Below are positions 6,710 to 14,617 of a stretch of 21,878 bases of DNA, piece after piece (within the stretch, counting starts at the first letter, position 1; each line of letters starts with the position of its first letter). The stretch is from NCBI GenBank assembly GCA_002728175.1, contig PBVH01000031.1, forward strand, positions 1-21,878, given 5' to 3'. The DNA comes from Flavobacteriales bacterium. Lineage in GTDB: Bacteria > Bacteroidota > Bacteroidia > Flavobacteriales > BACL11. The notes under the pieces are model-generated. The model did not search any database and was not told the origin of the DNA. It saw only the letters and a list, made by a program, of their open reading frames with translations. A program made the translations under genes and the position numbers.

Positions 6710-6991
6710 TTATATTATTTTAATTTTTCCATTAATTAATTTGATTGATTTACCAAAGCTAAAGGTTTCATGCCCGTTCTCTATATTGTTTAGAACTGTT
6801 GTGCCAAATCGATTTTTAAAACTTTCACTCATTATGTTCCTATATATTTGAACAACAAATCCACTTGCATTTGTTGGGTGTTCTAAATATGCATTTATTA
6901 GTTCTTCATCTGAAATTTCATCTAATTGTTTTTTAAACATAGACTTATAGTTATCATAATTTTTAAAGTTATTTTGAGATAATTTACTCAT
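6710..6991 (-). CDS. Small cytoplasmic protein, first gene of four-gene unit
   Basis: A 93-residue soluble protein without signal peptide or membrane helix. Its first 60 residues are mostly charged and helical (ISDEELINAYLEHPTNASGF, then IYRNIMSESF) and it ends in a short Ile/Lys-rich strand (INGKIKII). Only two bases separate its stop from the start of the sigma-like gene, so co-transcription is likely. A role as partner or regulator of that protein is possible but has no sequence support beyond position. No family recognised. Confidence 0.6.
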   Translation of the reverse strand: MSKLSQNNFKNYDNYKSMFKKQLDEISDEELINAYLEHPTNASGFVVQIYRNIMSESFKNRFGTTVLNNIENGHETFSFGKSIKLINGKIKII

Positions 6992-7258
6992 AAGTTAAAT
7001 AATTGAGTTAAATTTTAAAATAGTTTTGAAAAGAAAAGTTTTTGCTTAAAAATAGCCGATTTCTTGTCAGTTGCTATCAAAAAAGATCATTTTTTTAAGA
7101 TTAATACTAGATATAGCAACCTCGAAAGTTGCATTTTAAAGTACAAATAATTTCTGAATCAAAAAAATATTATGATAATTATTTTTTTATCGGCGCAACA
7201 ATTATAAGTTTTGAATATTTAATTCGATTAATGTAAAAATTTATGCGTTAGCTTGATA
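6992..7258. other. Intergenic region between two - strand genes
   Basis: These 267 bases hold no gene I can support. They contain a short inverted repeat (GCAAC, 7-base loop, GTTGC, near 7113-7130) and an A7/T7 palindrome (7161-7188). The promoter of the four-gene unit should lie here, but I see no exact TAnnTTTG on the - strand. Confidence 0.4.
7161..7188. terminator. A/T palindrome, possible terminator of nuclease gene
   Basis: An A-run (7161-7167) and a T-run (7182-7188) surround an imperfect AT-rich core, so either strand could form a hairpin followed by T residues. It lies about 70 bases beyond the stop of the 7259 gene. The composition is too AT-rich to be certain. Confidence 0.25.
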
Positions 7259-8029
7259 TTATATTTTAATTAACTCACTAGATTTTATTTTTTTTCTAAA
7301 AGAGCTAACTATTTTAAATTCATCATATGATCTGTATTTAATAAAATATTTGCTTTTTCCTTGTACTCCAAACTCAGTTACTTGATTTTTTTTAATAATT
7401 ACGTATGTTTTTAATTTGTTTGTAGTAATTATAATTTTACAATTATTTGGTAAGTCAAATAAATGAGTCAGACATAAGTCAAATCTTTTTTGATAATCAA
7501 TTATACTTTCTTTTTCTACACAAGCACCATTACAAGTATTTAATTGGTACTTAAAACAAGCGTTATTTACTTTATCTAAGCCATTAAGTTTATCACATAA
7601 ATTAAACTGAGTTGTAATTTTTTCTATAAAAGCAAGAGCTTTTCTTTTGCTAAAGAAATCAAATAATGATGATGATGATGTTTTATGTGTATAAAAAAAA
7701 GGGTAAGAATATTTATTTTGTTTAAAGCTTACTGAAATTGAATTCCTAATTTTACGAAGTTTTCTATTATATATTGGTTTATATTTTTTTATTTCTTGCG
7801 ATTCAAAAAGTAAAGCTTCTAGTTCAGAATACATTTCTTTGATCATTACTTTTTTAAATGAAAAAAGCATTCTTTTTCTTCCATTTGCTAAATGTTGATG
7901 TATTCTTTTTTTAATATTTATACTTTTACCTATATATAGTATATTATTGTTTTCATCTAAAAAATAATAGACTCCCAAAATATTTTCAGGAATTGACTTT
8001 TTTTGAACTTCATCTTTACTAAAAATCAT
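7259..8029 (-). CDS. GIY-YIG nuclease, UvrC/Cho-like, without exonuclease half
   Basis: A 256-residue protein. Residues 15-95 are a GIY-YIG nuclease domain: GVYYF at 19-23, LYIGKS at 31-36, Arg42 in the NIKKRIHQH helix, and LEALLFESQEIKKYKPIYN with the catalytic-type Glu. A UvrC-like part follows, with LCDKLNGL and CFKYQLNTCNGAC (Cys158, Cys166, Cys170) and the YQKRF helix. In many Bacteroidota this module is the C-terminal half of a longer protein with a DnaQ-type exonuclease domain; here it stands alone, closer in layout to E. coli Cho, which incises damaged DNA in nucleotide excision repair. No exonuclease remnant is visible upstream before the divergent gene. Repair function is inferred from the family. 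Confidence 0.8.
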   Translation of the reverse strand: MIFSKDEVQKKSIPENILGVYYFLDENNNILYIGKSINIKKRIHQHLANGRKRMLFSFKKVMIKEMYSELEALLFESQEIKKYKPIYNRKLRKIRNSISVSFKQNKYSYPFFYTHKTSSSSLFDFFSKRKALAFIEKITTQFNLCDKLNGLDKVNNACFKYQLNTCNGACVEKESIIDYQKRFDLCLTHLFDLPNNCKIIITTNKLKTYVIIKKNQVTEFGVQGKSKYFIKYRSYDEFKIVSSFRKKIKSSELIKI

Positions 8030-8144
8030 GTTATAATAAATTTTTCAACTCTTCATCCCTTTTAATAAATACTTTATTTAATCGTTTAATAAAACTTTAG
8101 TTAGAAAGATATAAATTTATAATGACAAAGATACTTATAATGTT

Positions 8145-8152
8145 TATGTTTG
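8145..8152 (+). promoter_or_regulatory. Bacteroidota -7 box upstream of the 8176 gene
   Basis: TATGTTTG fits TAnnTTTG exactly and ends 23 bases before the ATG at 8176. A TTTG -33 element at the usual distance is not present (only TTTA near 8117). It could drive the secreted-protein operon beginning at 8176. Confidence 0.4.
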
Positions 8153-8167
8153 CTAAAATAATCCACT

Positions 8168-8187
8168 GATTAACAATGAAAAAACTA
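8168..8187 (+). repeat. Conserved gene-start sequence, copy 3
   Basis: GATTAACAATGAAAAAACTA, identical to 3278-3297; identity extends a few bases each way (TG before, CT after). It covers the end of the leader and the first codons of the signal peptide. Confidence 0.6.
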
Positions 8188-8979
8188 CTTTTTGTTTTTG
8201 TAATTTTTCCACTATATTTTTTTGGACAAATTAATCCAATAAATTTTGAAAACCCAGGTGTTGGATCTGTTTGGACCTGGACGGTATTTGAAAATGATGA
8301 TAATCCAATTTTAGAAATAATTAACAATCCCATATCCTCTGGAATTAATACATCAAAAACTGTTGCCAAATTTACGGCTAGAAGACTTGGTCAACCTTGG
8401 GCTGGTTGCGAAACATTACATGGTTCTGACATAGGTTCATTCTCATTGGATTCTTCTAATTGTATTATTAAAATCATGGTTTTTAAAAATAAGATAAGTG
8501 ATGTGGGAATTAAATTTGTTGATCCTACATCTGCTGCTCAACCTGAGATAAAGGTATCTAATACTTTAGTTAATCAATGGGAAGAGTTAACATTTGATTT
8601 TTCATCTAGAATTGGAGTTTTTCCTATAATTAAAGATCAAATGGTAATCTTTCCAGATTTTGATCCAAATCCAAGATATGATGATGAAGTTGTTTTGTTT
8701 GATAATATAACTTTTACTGGATTTAATAATCCATTATCTTGGGAGTGTATGAATAGTATTTGTACTCCGCAAAATAATAATAGCGGTAGTTTTAGTGATT
8801 CATTAAGTTGTGTTAATTTTTGTATGCAAAGTTCAGCTTTTAATTTTAATGTTAATAAAAAGAAGATAATTAGAATTTCTAATTTTTTAGGACAAGAAAG
8901 TTCACGTAACAAATATATACCTCAAATATATTTTTACGAAGATGGAACAGTTGAAAAGAAACTATTAAAAAACTACTAA
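8176..8979 (+). CDS. Secreted carbohydrate-binding-like protein with sorting-type tail
   Basis: A 267-residue protein with four parts. A signal peptide ends near residue 18 (YFFGQ). Residues 20-182 are a beta-sandwich, galactose-binding-like domain (INPINFENPGVGSVWTWTVF, then WAGCETLHGSDIGSF, then NQWEELTFDFSS), of the type often found beside GH16 or other glycoside hydrolases in Bacteroidota. Residues 189-216 are a small four-cysteine unit (C191, C196, C212, C216). Residues 231-267 are the tail, ISNFLGQ then IPQIYFYEDGTVEKKLLKNY. No catalytic domain is present, so it probably only binds polysaccharide at or outside the cell surface. The tail suggests T9SS-type export. Its stop overlaps the next start by one base (TAATG). 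Confidence 0.8.
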   Translation: MKKLLFVFVIFPLYFFGQINPINFENPGVGSVWTWTVFENDDNPILEIINNPISSGINTSKTVAKFTARRLGQPWAGCETLHGSDIGSFSLDSSNCIIKIMVFKNKISDVGIKFVDPTSAAQPEIKVSNTLVNQWEELTFDFSSRIGVFPIIKDQMVIFPDFDPNPRYDDEVVLFDNITFTGFNNPLSWECMNSICTPQNNNSGSFSDSLSCVNFCMQSSAFNFNVNKKKIIRISNFLGQESSRNKYIPQIYFYEDGTVEKKLLKNY

Positions 8980-10373
8980 TGAAGAAGCTCTTTTTTATTT
9001 TTTTCTTTATCAATATACTAGCTTACTCTCAAAATCCAAATTATTCTGAAGATATTGCTCCAATTATTTATGGAAAATGTTTACAATGTCATCATGATGG
9101 CGGAATTGCACCATTATCCTTCGAGTCATACGTTAATACGGTTTCAAATGCAGGCTTAATTCAGCATGTTACATCTAGTGGTGAAATGCCCCCATGGCCT
9201 CCAGATACAACTTTTCAAAGATATGCTTACGAGAATATTTTGTCATCAAATGAAATTGATTTGATTACAAATTGGATTTTTAATGGTTCACCTCTTGGAG
9301 ACACAAATTTATTACCTCAAATGCCCTCGTTTTCTAATGATAATAATTTAGGCTCACCTGATTTAGAAATACAAATTCCTACTTATTACAGTAATGCTAC
9401 TTCTAGTTCTGACGATTATGTGTGTTTTTCTCTTCCATCAAATTTAACAACTGACAGACAAGTTAGAGCAATTGAAGTAGTGCCAGGAAATCCTCAAATA
9501 GTTCATCATGTATTAGTTTCAGTTGATGAATTAGGAATTTCAAATCCAATATCAACAAATTGTATGGCACCTGTTGGAAACCAAGTTTACACTTATGCAC
9601 CAGGTTCTGTTCCATTAGAATTTCCTTTGTCTTCAATTGATAATTTCGGTATTGAAATCCCGGCAAATAGTAGTATTGGATTAGGTTTGCACTATCCAGA
9701 AGGAAGTTTTGGTCAAATTGACAGTACTAAAGTCAGATTTTATTTTTATCCTCAAAACACTAATGTTAGAGAAATATATACCGAATATTTAATAAATGAG
9801 GGCTTACCACCTGACCCTCCATTTTTTGTTTTACCAAATCAAATCACACAAATTTCAGCTACATATGGACCGCTTATAAATGACATTTCACTAATGTCAA
9901 TTTATCCACACATGCATCTTTTAGGAAAAGACATGCAATGTTTTGCTGTTACGCCAACAAGTGATACTATAAATTTAATTAGAATTAATAAGTGGGATTT
10001 TGAATGGCAAGGAGCATATTTATTTAAAAAATTTTTAAAAATCCCGGCGGGAAGTATGATTTATGCAAATGGTAGCTATGATAATACAGTATCTATTTCT
10101 AATCCTAATCCAGTTTTAGTTCAATCTGGACTAAATACAAATGATGAAATGTTTATTTTTATTTTTCAATTTACTGACTATCAAGTTGGTGATGAAAATA
10201 TTATGATTGATAATTCAGTCTTAACTAATACAATTAATAATTCACAATACACTAATAATAAATTAGTAAAAACAATTGATTTTATTGGAAGAAAAACTAA
10301 TACTATATATAATACTCCTATTTTAGAATTGTATGATGATGGTTCTGTCAAAAAGAAAATTATAATTGATTAA
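8979..10373 (+). CDS. Secreted cytochrome c / copper type II monooxygenase fusion with sorting-type tail
   Basis: A 464-residue protein. After a signal peptide (ILAYSQ) comes a c-type heme site, CLQCH at 34-38, with Met70 in GEMPPWPP as a likely axial ligand. Residues 130-400 resemble the two copper domains of peptidylglycine hydroxylating monooxygenase. All expected ligands can be placed: His176-His177 (IVHHVLVS) and His238 (GLGLHYPEG) for CuH, and His311 and His313 (YPHMHLLG) with Met391 (NDEMFIFIF) for CuM. The last 33 residues are the tail (DFIGRK, then TPILELYDDGSVKKKIIID). The fusion suggests that the heme feeds electrons to copper in an oxidative reaction outside the cell; the substrate is unknown. 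It is packed between two other tail-bearing genes. Confidence 0.82.
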   Translation: MKKLFFIFFFINILAYSQNPNYSEDIAPIIYGKCLQCHHDGGIAPLSFESYVNTVSNAGLIQHVTSSGEMPPWPPDTTFQRYAYENILSSNEIDLITNWIFNGSPLGDTNLLPQMPSFSNDNNLGSPDLEIQIPTYYSNATSSSDDYVCFSLPSNLTTDRQVRAIEVVPGNPQIVHHVLVSVDELGISNPISTNCMAPVGNQVYTYAPGSVPLEFPLSSIDNFGIEIPANSSIGLGLHYPEGSFGQIDSTKVRFYFYPQNTNVREIYTEYLINEGLPPDPPFFVLPNQITQISATYGPLINDISLMSIYPHMHLLGKDMQCFAVTPTSDTINLIRINKWDFEWQGAYLFKKFLKIPAGSMIYANGSYDNTVSISNPNPVLVQSGLNTNDEMFIFIFQFTDYQVGDENIMIDNSVLTNTINNSQYTNNKLVKTIDFIGRKTNTIYNTPILELYDDGSVKKKIIID

Positions 10374-10381
10374 CTAAAAAA

Positions 10382-11890
10382 ATGACAAATAAATTTTTTA
10401 CTCTTCTTGTGATTTTTTTTGGATTTTCAAAATTTAATATAGTTAACTCACAAATTTTATATAATTCTAATTTACCAATTGTAATAATTAACACTGGAGG
10501 AGCATACATTCCTGATGAACCAAAAATACCAGTCAACTTTCAGATTATCGATAATGGTGTTGGAGTTTTGAATAATATTAATGATTTCCCAAATCATTAT
10601 AATGGCTTTTGTGGTATAGAAACTCGAGGAAATTCTACTCAAGGTTTCGATAAAAAGACTTATTCTATTGAACTGTGGAACAGTAATAATGAAGATACTT
10701 CAGCATCACTCTTGGGTATGGGGAAAGAAGAAGATTGGATTCTTCATGCTATGGTAATTGACAAAAGTCAAGTCAGAATACCCTTTAGTTTTTATTTATT
10801 TCAAAGAATGGGTCATTATGCATCAAATTGGCGCTACGTTGAACTAATAATTGATGGCGATTACAGAGGACTTTACATTCTATGTGAAAAAATAAAACGA
10901 GATGATGATAGGGTAGATATTGCAAAATTAGATGATGATGATATTTATGGTGATTCATTAACTGGTGGATATATTTTAAGATTGGATTGGTTAGGCTATT
11001 ATTCGCAAGGTTTTTCATCTAATTATTACTCTCAGTCAGGATATTTTCCACTTTTTTATCAGTGGTATTATCCAAAGGCAGATAATATTCAAATAGAGCA
11101 AGAAAATTATATCTCTGATTGGTTTAATAATTTTGAAAGCGCTGTTTTTTCAAGTGATTATCATAATTACTTAGGAAACAGATATACAGACTATATTAAT
11201 TTAAACTCTTTTGTTGATTTTTTAATCATTAACGAGTTTAGTAAAAATTCTGACGGTTATAAGTTGAGTTCTTATTTACATAAAGATAGAGATAAAAATG
11301 GCGGGAAATTAAATGCTGGTCCTATTTGGGATTTTGATCAAACTTATGGAGTTTCATTGGTCTGTTCAAATGATGATCCAAGTGGATGGACATATCTTCA
11401 AAATCAGTCTGATTGTGAAGATTTAATGTCGATGCCTATGTGGTGGCAATCAATGATGCAAGATACTATATTTCAAAATAGATTAAAATGCAGATGGGAT
11501 AATTTTAGAAATACTTTTCTGCATCAAGATTCTATTTTTTATTGGATAAAAACAGATACAACTTTGATTAGTGATGCTAAATCTAGAAATTTTACCAAAT
11601 GGCCTCATATTGGTCAGCAAATTTGGATTGAACCAAGTCCAATTCCACAGTCATATGCTGAAGAAATAATAGCTTTGAAATCATGGATAGCTAATAGACT
11701 TGACTGGCTAGATTTAAATATGCCTGGAAATTGTGATTATGATATAACTAACATAGAAGAACAAGCTGATAAAAAAGAATTGCTAATTGTAACAGATATA
11801 CTTGGCAAAAAAAATAAGGTTAAAGTTAACATACCATTTATTGAAATTTATGATGATAATAGCTTCAAAAAAACAATTTTGTTTGATTAA
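10382..11890 (+). CDS. CotH kinase family protein with sorting-type tail
   Basis: A 502-residue secreted protein. After a signal peptide (NIVNSQ, near 24) residues 75-430 match the CotH family: GIETRGNSTQGFDKKTYSIE at 78-97, LLGMGKEEDWILHA, RYVELIIDGDYRGLYILCEK at 151-170 followed by IKR, and GPIWDFDQTYG at 313-323, whose Asp residues correspond to the metal-binding loop of this atypical kinase fold. CotH of Bacillus spores phosphorylates coat proteins; in Bacteroidota the secreted relatives are poorly understood. Residues from about 464 form the tail (LLIVTDILGK, then IPFIEIYDDNSFKKTILFD). It starts 8 bases after the copper monooxygenase gene, so the two are probably co-transcribed. Confidence 0.85.
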   Translation: MTNKFFTLLVIFFGFSKFNIVNSQILYNSNLPIVIINTGGAYIPDEPKIPVNFQIIDNGVGVLNNINDFPNHYNGFCGIETRGNSTQGFDKKTYSIELWNSNNEDTSASLLGMGKEEDWILHAMVIDKSQVRIPFSFYLFQRMGHYASNWRYVELIIDGDYRGLYILCEKIKRDDDRVDIAKLDDDDIYGDSLTGGYILRLDWLGYYSQGFSSNYYSQSGYFPLFYQWYYPKADNIQIEQENYISDWFNNFESAVFSSDYHNYLGNRYTDYINLNSFVDFLIINEFSKNSDGYKLSSYLHKDRDKNGGKLNAGPIWDFDQTYGVSLVCSNDDPSGWTYLQNQSDCEDLMSMPMWWQSMMQDTIFQNRLKCRWDNFRNTFLHQDSIFYWIKTDTTLISDAKSRNFTKWPHIGQQIWIEPSPIPQSYAEEIIALKSWIANRLDWLDLNMPGNCDYDITNIEEQADKKELLIVTDILGKKNKVKVNIPFIEIYDDNSFKKTILFD

Positions 11891-11921
11891 AAAAAAATAA
11901 TATATTTAAAAAAAAATAAAT

Positions 11922-12257
11922 ATGGAAAATATATTGATACTCTCTCAATTAGTCATTGCTTTTTCAATTTTAGTTGTATGGGTAGTTAGATACGAAAATA
12001 TAGTTCTTGAATTTGAGCATTATCAACTTTCTGCATTGACAAGAAATTTTGTTGGTGCATTAAAAATATCATTATCAACTATTTTAGTCTTAGGTATTTG
12101 GTATAATGAGTTGTTGTTTTTTTCTTCTTTAATAATGGCATTTTTAATGATTTGTGCTCAATATTTTCATTTTAAATTTAAGAATCCAATACATAAGTTT
12201 ATTCCTTCTTTTTTATTATTATTGGTTTCTTTATTTATTGCCAGTGCTAGTTATTAA
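11922..12257 (+). CDS. DoxX-like four-helix membrane protein
   Basis: A 111-residue protein with four predicted membrane helices (about 5-22, 42-60, 65-82, 92-110) and the RYENIVLEFEHYQL loop after helix 1, which fits the small DoxX-like membrane family. The family's role is not settled; some members work with redox enzymes or in small-molecule transport. It starts 31 bases after the CotH gene behind an A-rich leader and lies 6 bases before a second gene of the same type. Confidence 0.65.
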   Translation: MENILILSQLVIAFSILVVWVVRYENIVLEFEHYQLSALTRNFVGALKISLSTILVLGIWYNELLFFSSLIMAFLMICAQYFHFKFKNPIHKFIPSFLLLLVSLFIASASY

Positions 12258-12263
12258 AATCTA

Positions 12264-12605
12264 GTGGATTTAGAGTTTGTTCTTAGTTGGATTTCTGTTT
12301 TATCATTTTTATATTACGGTATTAATTCTTTAGTATCAAAAAAAATGGTTGCAGAATATAAAAGATGGGGTTTTGCAAGTAAAAGGTATTTAATTGCTTA
12401 TTCACAAATATTTGCAAGTGTTGGTTTAATTTTAGGATTTTATAATAGCATGTTAACCATCATTTCCTCATTTTTGTTGTTTTTAATGATGATCGGAGCG
12501 ATGATTACCAGAATCCGTGTCAAAGATTCGTTTTTAAAAACGTTACCCTCGTTTTGTTATGCTACAATAAATTTTATAGTTTTTTACCTATCAATTAATT
12601 CTTGA
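12264..12605 (+). CDS. DoxX-like membrane protein, GTG start
   Basis: A 113-residue four-helix membrane protein with the same plan as the preceding gene (VSKKMVAEYKRWGFASKRYL after helix 1, then three helices), so the pair looks like an old tandem duplication or the two halves of a heterodimer. I read the start as GTG at 12264, six bases after the upstream stop; no ATG lies close by. Its stop is only four bases from the stop of the convergent redoxin gene, leaving no room for a separate terminator except within coding sequence. Confidence 0.65.
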   Translation: MDLEFVLSWISVLSFLYYGINSLVSKKMVAEYKRWGFASKRYLIAYSQIFASVGLILGFYNSMLTIISSFLLFLMMIGAMITRIRVKDSFLKTLPSFCYATINFIVFYLSINS

Positions 12606-12609
12606 TAGA

Positions 12610-13218
12610 TTATTTTTTTCTTTTAATACTACAGCCAATAGCTTTAGTTGTATTTATTTTTATTTCTTCATTATTATTTAGCTGCGTTATTGCATTAATG
12701 AGATATTTTTCTTTTACGTTTTTAATTGATTGATAATTGTCGTCAATAGCGCCTTTATAAATTAGCTTTTTATTTTTATTAAATAAAAAAATATGGGGAG
12801 TTGTTTTTGCTCCAAAACTATTTGCTATTTTACTATTTCTATCAATTAAATATGGATATTTATATCCCATTTTTCTTGCATGTTCTTTCATCTTATCGAT
12901 CGAATCGTCTCCATCTCTTCTGGCTTCATTTGAGTTAATATAAACCATTCCAATATCACTTTTTAGACATTCATCTTCAATTAATTTATATCTATCTTCC
13001 CACATTATAACAAAAGGACATTTATTAGAGGTGAAAACAACTAAAATTCCATTGTTTTTTATATTATCATTGAGGCTCATGAAATCACCATCAATACTTT
13101 TAACTTTATAGTTTTGAACCGGCATTTTTTGATTTATTTCTAGAGTGGGATACTTTTGTGCTAATAATGGCTTTGTTAAAAGTACTAGTGTAATAAATAT
13201 TATTTTGTAGATTTTCAT
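12610..13218 (-). CDS. Secreted thioredoxin-fold (redoxin/AhpC-TSA-like) protein
   Basis: A 202-residue protein with a signal peptide (LLTKPLLAQ, near 21) and a thioredoxin fold: strand GILVVFTS followed by NKCPFVIMW, where a single Cys stands in place of a CxxC pair, then helices, YPYLIDRNSKIANSFGAKTT and the cis-Pro loop TTPHIFLF. Near the end it has KAIGCSIK, a second Cys common in this subfamily. It may act as a peroxiredoxin-like or thiol-disulfide enzyme in the periplasm; with one active-site Cys the partner thiol is uncertain. It follows the MFS gene by 49 bases on the same strand and probably shares its promoter. Confidence 0.8.
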   Translation of the reverse strand: MKIYKIIFITLVLLTKPLLAQKYPTLEINQKMPVQNYKVKSIDGDFMSLNDNIKNNGILVVFTSNKCPFVIMWEDRYKLIEDECLKSDIGMVYINSNEARRDGDDSIDKMKEHARKMGYKYPYLIDRNSKIANSFGAKTTPHIFLFNKNKKLIYKGAIDDNYQSIKNVKEKYLINAITQLNNNEEIKINTTKAIGCSIKRKK

Positions 13219-13267
13219 TTTTACTTACAAATTTAAAAATTATTTTAGAAAATATATTTTAACATTT

Positions 13268-14524
13268 TTAATCTTTGATATCCTTAGATAAATCTAAATT
13301 TTTGAATTTTGGAAATTTAAAATTTGTAAATCCTACAGATAATATTGTCATGACACCACCAAAAACAACTGCAGGAACTGTTCCCATTAATTTTGCTGTA
13401 ACCCCACTTTCAAAAGCACCAATTTCGTTTGAAGAACCAATAAATATTGAGTTTACTGATGCAACTCTTCCTCTTACTTCGTCTGGTGTTTTTAATTGTA
13501 ATATGGTTTGCCTTATTATCATTGAAATGCCATCTGTTATACCATAAATTAAAAGTGCAAATACAGATAAATAAAATATTGATGAAATTCCAAAAACAAT
13601 AATTGATAATCCAAAGCAGAAAATAGCAACCAATAATTTTTTTCCAGCATCTTTAGTTACTGGAATATAAGCAGACATAAACATAATAATCAATGAACCA
13701 ACAGCTGGAGCGGCTCTTAGTATTCCAAATCCTTGTGATCCTACATTTAATATGTCTTGCGCATATATAGGAAGTAGAGCTATAGCTCCTCCAAACAAAA
13801 CTGCAATCATATCTAGTGTAATGGCAACTAAAATTGATTTAGTTTTATATACAAAAGATAAGCCTTCCTTCAGACTATTTAAAATTGGCTCTCCAATTTT
13901 AGGATTTAAAATAGGTTTTTTCTTTATTAAAAATGTCAGTAATAAAGCTAAGAAAACTGATACTAAAACAAAAGCTAATGAATTGTTGATACCAACCCAA
14001 GCTATAGAAAAACCTGCAAATGCTGGACCAACTACAGCAGCTAATTGCCATGTAGAGCTACTCCATGAGGCTGCGTTTGGGTATGTTTTTTTCGTAACTA
14101 TTAGAGCAACTAATGAAAAAATGATAGGTCCAAAAAAAGCTCTCACAAATCCTCCAGCAAAAACTAAACTATATATAGCTATTAGAATATATTTTGATGA
14201 ATAGTTGTTATACATATAACTACTTGTAATAAAATAAAAACCTGAAGAAATAATAAGAAAGGCAAATATTGCTAATACAAAAAGTTTTTTCTTTTCATTC
14301 TGATCAACAATATGGCCTGCAAATAGTGCTGTTGATATGGCAGGAATAATTTCAGCTAATCCAATAAGGCCAAGTGCTAATGGATCTTTAGTTATATTAT
14401 ACACTTCCCATTCAATAATAATAAACTGCATTGACCACGCGAAAACAAGTAAAAATCTAATTATCAAAAAAAAATTAAATTCTTTGAACCTAAGAGCAGC
14501 ATATGGATCGTGTTTTTTTTTCAA
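13268..14524 (-). CDS. MFS_3-type (EntS/DHA3-like) exporter
   Basis: A 418-residue membrane protein with about 12 hydrophobic helices. The start (DPYAALRFKEFNFFLIIRF), the segment DPLALGLIGLAEIIPAISTA and the loop AGHIVDQNEKKKLFV (the motif A position of major facilitators) fit the MFS_3 group, which includes the siderophore exporter EntS and drug efflux proteins. LLPIYAQDILNVGSQGFGIL and TPDEVRGRVASVNSIFIGSS are also typical of it. The substrate cannot be told. A -7 box (14543-14550, - strand) lies 19 bases upstream of the ATG and the divergent YceI gene has its own box, so both are driven from the same short region. Confidence 0.85.
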   Translation of the reverse strand: MKKKHDPYAALRFKEFNFFLIIRFLLVFAWSMQFIIIEWEVYNITKDPLALGLIGLAEIIPAISTALFAGHIVDQNEKKKLFVLAIFAFLIISSGFYFITSSYMYNNYSSKYILIAIYSLVFAGGFVRAFFGPIIFSLVALIVTKKTYPNAASWSSSTWQLAAVVGPAFAGFSIAWVGINNSLAFVLVSVFLALLLTFLIKKKPILNPKIGEPILNSLKEGLSFVYKTKSILVAITLDMIAVLFGGAIALLPIYAQDILNVGSQGFGILRAAPAVGSLIIMFMSAYIPVTKDAGKKLLVAIFCFGLSIIVFGISSIFYLSVFALLIYGITDGISMIIRQTILQLKTPDEVRGRVASVNSIFIGSSNEIGAFESGVTAKLMGTVPAVVFGGVMTILSVGFTNFKFPKFKNLDLSKDIKD

Positions 14525-14542
14525 TATCTACAGTTGTTCTAA

Positions 14543-14550
14543 CAAATATA
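14543..14550 (-). promoter_or_regulatory. -7 box for the MFS gene
   Basis: On the - strand the bases read TATATTTG, an exact TAnnTTTG match, 19 bases before the MFS start codon. No clear TTTG is seen at the -33 distance. Confidence 0.45.
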
Positions 14551-14617
14551 ACAAGTTAATTATTAATAGCATTTTTATTTTTTGCCGGACAACAATTAAG
14601 TTATAATTTTTTTTGTA

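Noticed and set aside
7663..7680. GAT triplet run as a possible phase-variable microsatellite
   Set aside because: Only a few units, codes for a short Ser run in frame, and changes by whole codons would not switch the gene off.
8097..8369. 90-codon frame on the - strand across the start of the 8176 gene
   Set aside because: Covers the likely promoter and signal peptide of a well-supported + strand gene; composition is that of antisense.
13275..14606. Three + strand frames opposite the MFS gene (13275, 13752, 14337)
   Set aside because: All are antisense shadows of the MFS coding sequence; their products show no coherent domains.
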